The position numbers were made by a program, and so were the translations under genes. A DNA stretch of 36,496 nt, taken from the NCBI GenBank assembly GCA_024637155.1, contig JAGXFR010000004.1, positions 1 through 36,496 of the forward strand, in the 5' to 3' direction. Positions 35,716-36,496 of this stretch are shown here, one piece after another. Source of the DNA: Burkholderiaceae bacterium (GTDB lineage Bacteria; Pseudomonadota; Gammaproteobacteria; Burkholderiales; Burkholderiaceae_E). The notes under the pieces were generated by a model. The model was not told where the DNA came from and ran no database searches. It saw only the letters and a list, made by a program, of their open reading frames with translations. How positions within the stretch are numbered: position 1 is the stretch's first letter; each line of letters begins with the position of its first letter.

Positions 35716-35734
35716 ACCGACTGCCGCGAGTTCC

Positions 35735-36187
35735 CTACGCCGCGCCCTGCATCATCATCTGCTCCAACAGCCCGGGATCAACCTCGACCCACAACTTCGG
35801 CCCCGGCAACTCCTTCCCGTCGGCGGACACCACCACCTGGAAATGCCGGCAGCCAAGGGGAACCTCGACGGGCGCCATGATCGCGCCGAACATCAGCGCG
35901 TGGCGGGTCGCGTTCCCGGTCGATCGCTGCTCGCCGGCCTCCGGCGCCGCGCAATCCCGCATCTCCAGAAGAATGGTTCCGTCGTCGCGCACAACACGCG
36001 CGGACAGTTGCTGGATGGGTTCGTCCGGAGTGGCGGTGACAGTAGTCCAGAGCCCGAGCCGAGGCAGCACGGCCGGCAGCGCGGCGAGTACGATCCCACC
36101 CGTGTAGACGCCCATGAAGGATGGCTTGTTGCCCAACTCCTGACGGATGTCGTCGCACCACATGGTGTGAACGCTGTGCTGGTTCAT
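35735..36187 (-). CDS. Uncharacterised protein coupled to an XRE regulator
   Basis: A 150-residue protein of unknown function. It opens with MNQHSVHTMWCDDIRQELGN then SFMGVYTGGIVL and has a beta-rich pattern (LWTTVTATPDEPIQQLSARVV; CRHFQVVVSADGKELPG). The start resembles a family I recall as DUF6941 (CDDIRxExGxKxSxxGxY), a tentative link. No signal peptide or membrane segment is clear. ATG 36187 overlaps the upstream XRE gene stop as ATGA, so the two are translated together. The stop is 19 bases from the convergent SARP regulator stop. Confidence 0.75.
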   Translation of the reverse strand: MNQHSVHTMWCDDIRQELGNKPSFMGVYTGGIVLAALPAVLPRLGLWTTVTATPDEPIQQLSARVVRDDGTILLEMRDCAAPEAGEQRSTGNATRHALMFGAIMAPVEVPLGCRHFQVVVSADGKELPGPKLWVEVDPGLLEQMMMQGAA

Positions 36188-36496
36188 GTCTCGCCAGATT
36201 CCTGAAACGTCTCGCGCGTGTTGCGCCAAGCCTGCTCAAAGACCTCGAGACGGATGCCGAGCGCGTCGGCCATCGCGGCCGCAAGGCCGATGCGCGGCTC
36301 GTGTTTTCCGGACTCGTAACGCGAGACATGTGGTTGATCGAGACCGCAGGCCTCCCCGAGTTCGCGCTGGGACAGTCCGGCGGCGAGCCGCAGCGACGCG
36401 AGCGTGGGCCGGTCGCCGTAGAAGGTGGTGCCTACCCAGCGCCGCCCCTCGACCAAGCCTGCCGCCGACTCGGGGGCGCCCTCCAGTTCGCCGACA
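36184..36496 (-). CDS. XRE-type helix-turn-helix regulator (5' end beyond window)
   Basis: The visible part carries an HTH_3/XRE domain: TLASLRLAAGLSQRELGEAC, DQPHVSRYESGKHEPRI, AAAMADALGI. A tail of about 18 residues follows. The frame stays open to the right edge, and the only start inside the window is TTG 36456 with no good ribosome-binding site, so the true start probably lies outside. The FYGDRPTLASLRL stretch before the HTH is typical of short XRE proteins with a small N-terminal extension. It overlaps the downstream uncharacterised gene as ATGA. It could be a self-regulator or antitoxin of that pair. Confidence 0.85.
   Translation of the reverse strand, partial: VGELEGAPESAAGLVEGRRWVGTTFYGDRPTLASLRLAAGLSQRELGEACGLDQPHVSRYESGKHEPRIGLAAAMADALGIRLEVFEQAWRNTRETFQESGET

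Overview
The window is about 36.5 kb of dense, very GC-rich bacterial chromosome, with genes on both strands, short gaps and many 4-base start/stop overlaps. Gene content points to a betaproteobacterium, probably Burkholderiales: a DctPQM-type TRAP transporter, an Azospirillum-type indole/phenylpyruvate decarboxylase, an arabonate-type IlvD/Edd dehydratase, single-chain pyruvate carboxylase, PepN and class I fructose-bisphosphatase. This is inference from families and base composition; no rRNA or other taxonomic marker is present. I see no tRNA, rRNA, CRISPR array, insertion sequence or prophage.

Layout. 1-1800: a TRAP transporter operon (dctP-dctQ-dctM, minus strand, cut by the left edge) behind a recognisable sigma70-like promoter. 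1889-3574: a ThDP-dependent 2-keto-acid decarboxylase. 3679-6156: a TPR protein, a SHOCT membrane protein, a membrane-anchored cytochrome c, and a VIT1/CCC1 transporter fused to a ferritin-like domain whose metal site looks degenerate. 6188-12174: an allantoate/carbamoyl-amino-acid amidohydrolase, an arabonate-like dehydratase, an EamA exporter translationally coupled to a DNA alkyltransferase (ogt), and an M20 peptidase that may be transcribed without a leader. 12210-16896: pyruvate carboxylase, a flavin reductase coupled to it by ATGA, and a PaiB-like FMN protein.

17064-19318 holds the most interesting locus. A kexin/furin-like subtilase lipoprotein with a P-domain has no room for its own propeptide. 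It shares a TGATG junction with a small secreted protein that resembles a free-standing subtilase propeptide and ends in Lys-Lys. The arrangement parallels the Aeromonas sobria ASP protease and its external chaperone ORF2.

19379-23129 carries pepN and fbp. 23104-26802 is a two-gene operon pairing an HDAC-type deacylase with a PatZ-type protein lysine acetyltransferase, an eraser/writer pair for protein acylation. 26933-31356 has an AsmA-family protein facing a divergent FeoB whose G-domain lacks the usual G2 and G3 motifs, with a strong hairpin between them and a Fur-box-like site upstream of feoB. 31525-32215 is a Phd/YefM-RelE/ParE toxin-antitoxin pair with a TGTACA operator. 32425-35715 encodes an 1,096-residue MalT-like STAND regulator ending in a SARP/BTAD module. 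The right edge has an uncharacterised protein coupled to an XRE-type HTH regulator that runs off the window.

No gene-free stretch exceeds 300 bases; the longest, at 1642-1888, holds the dctP promoter.
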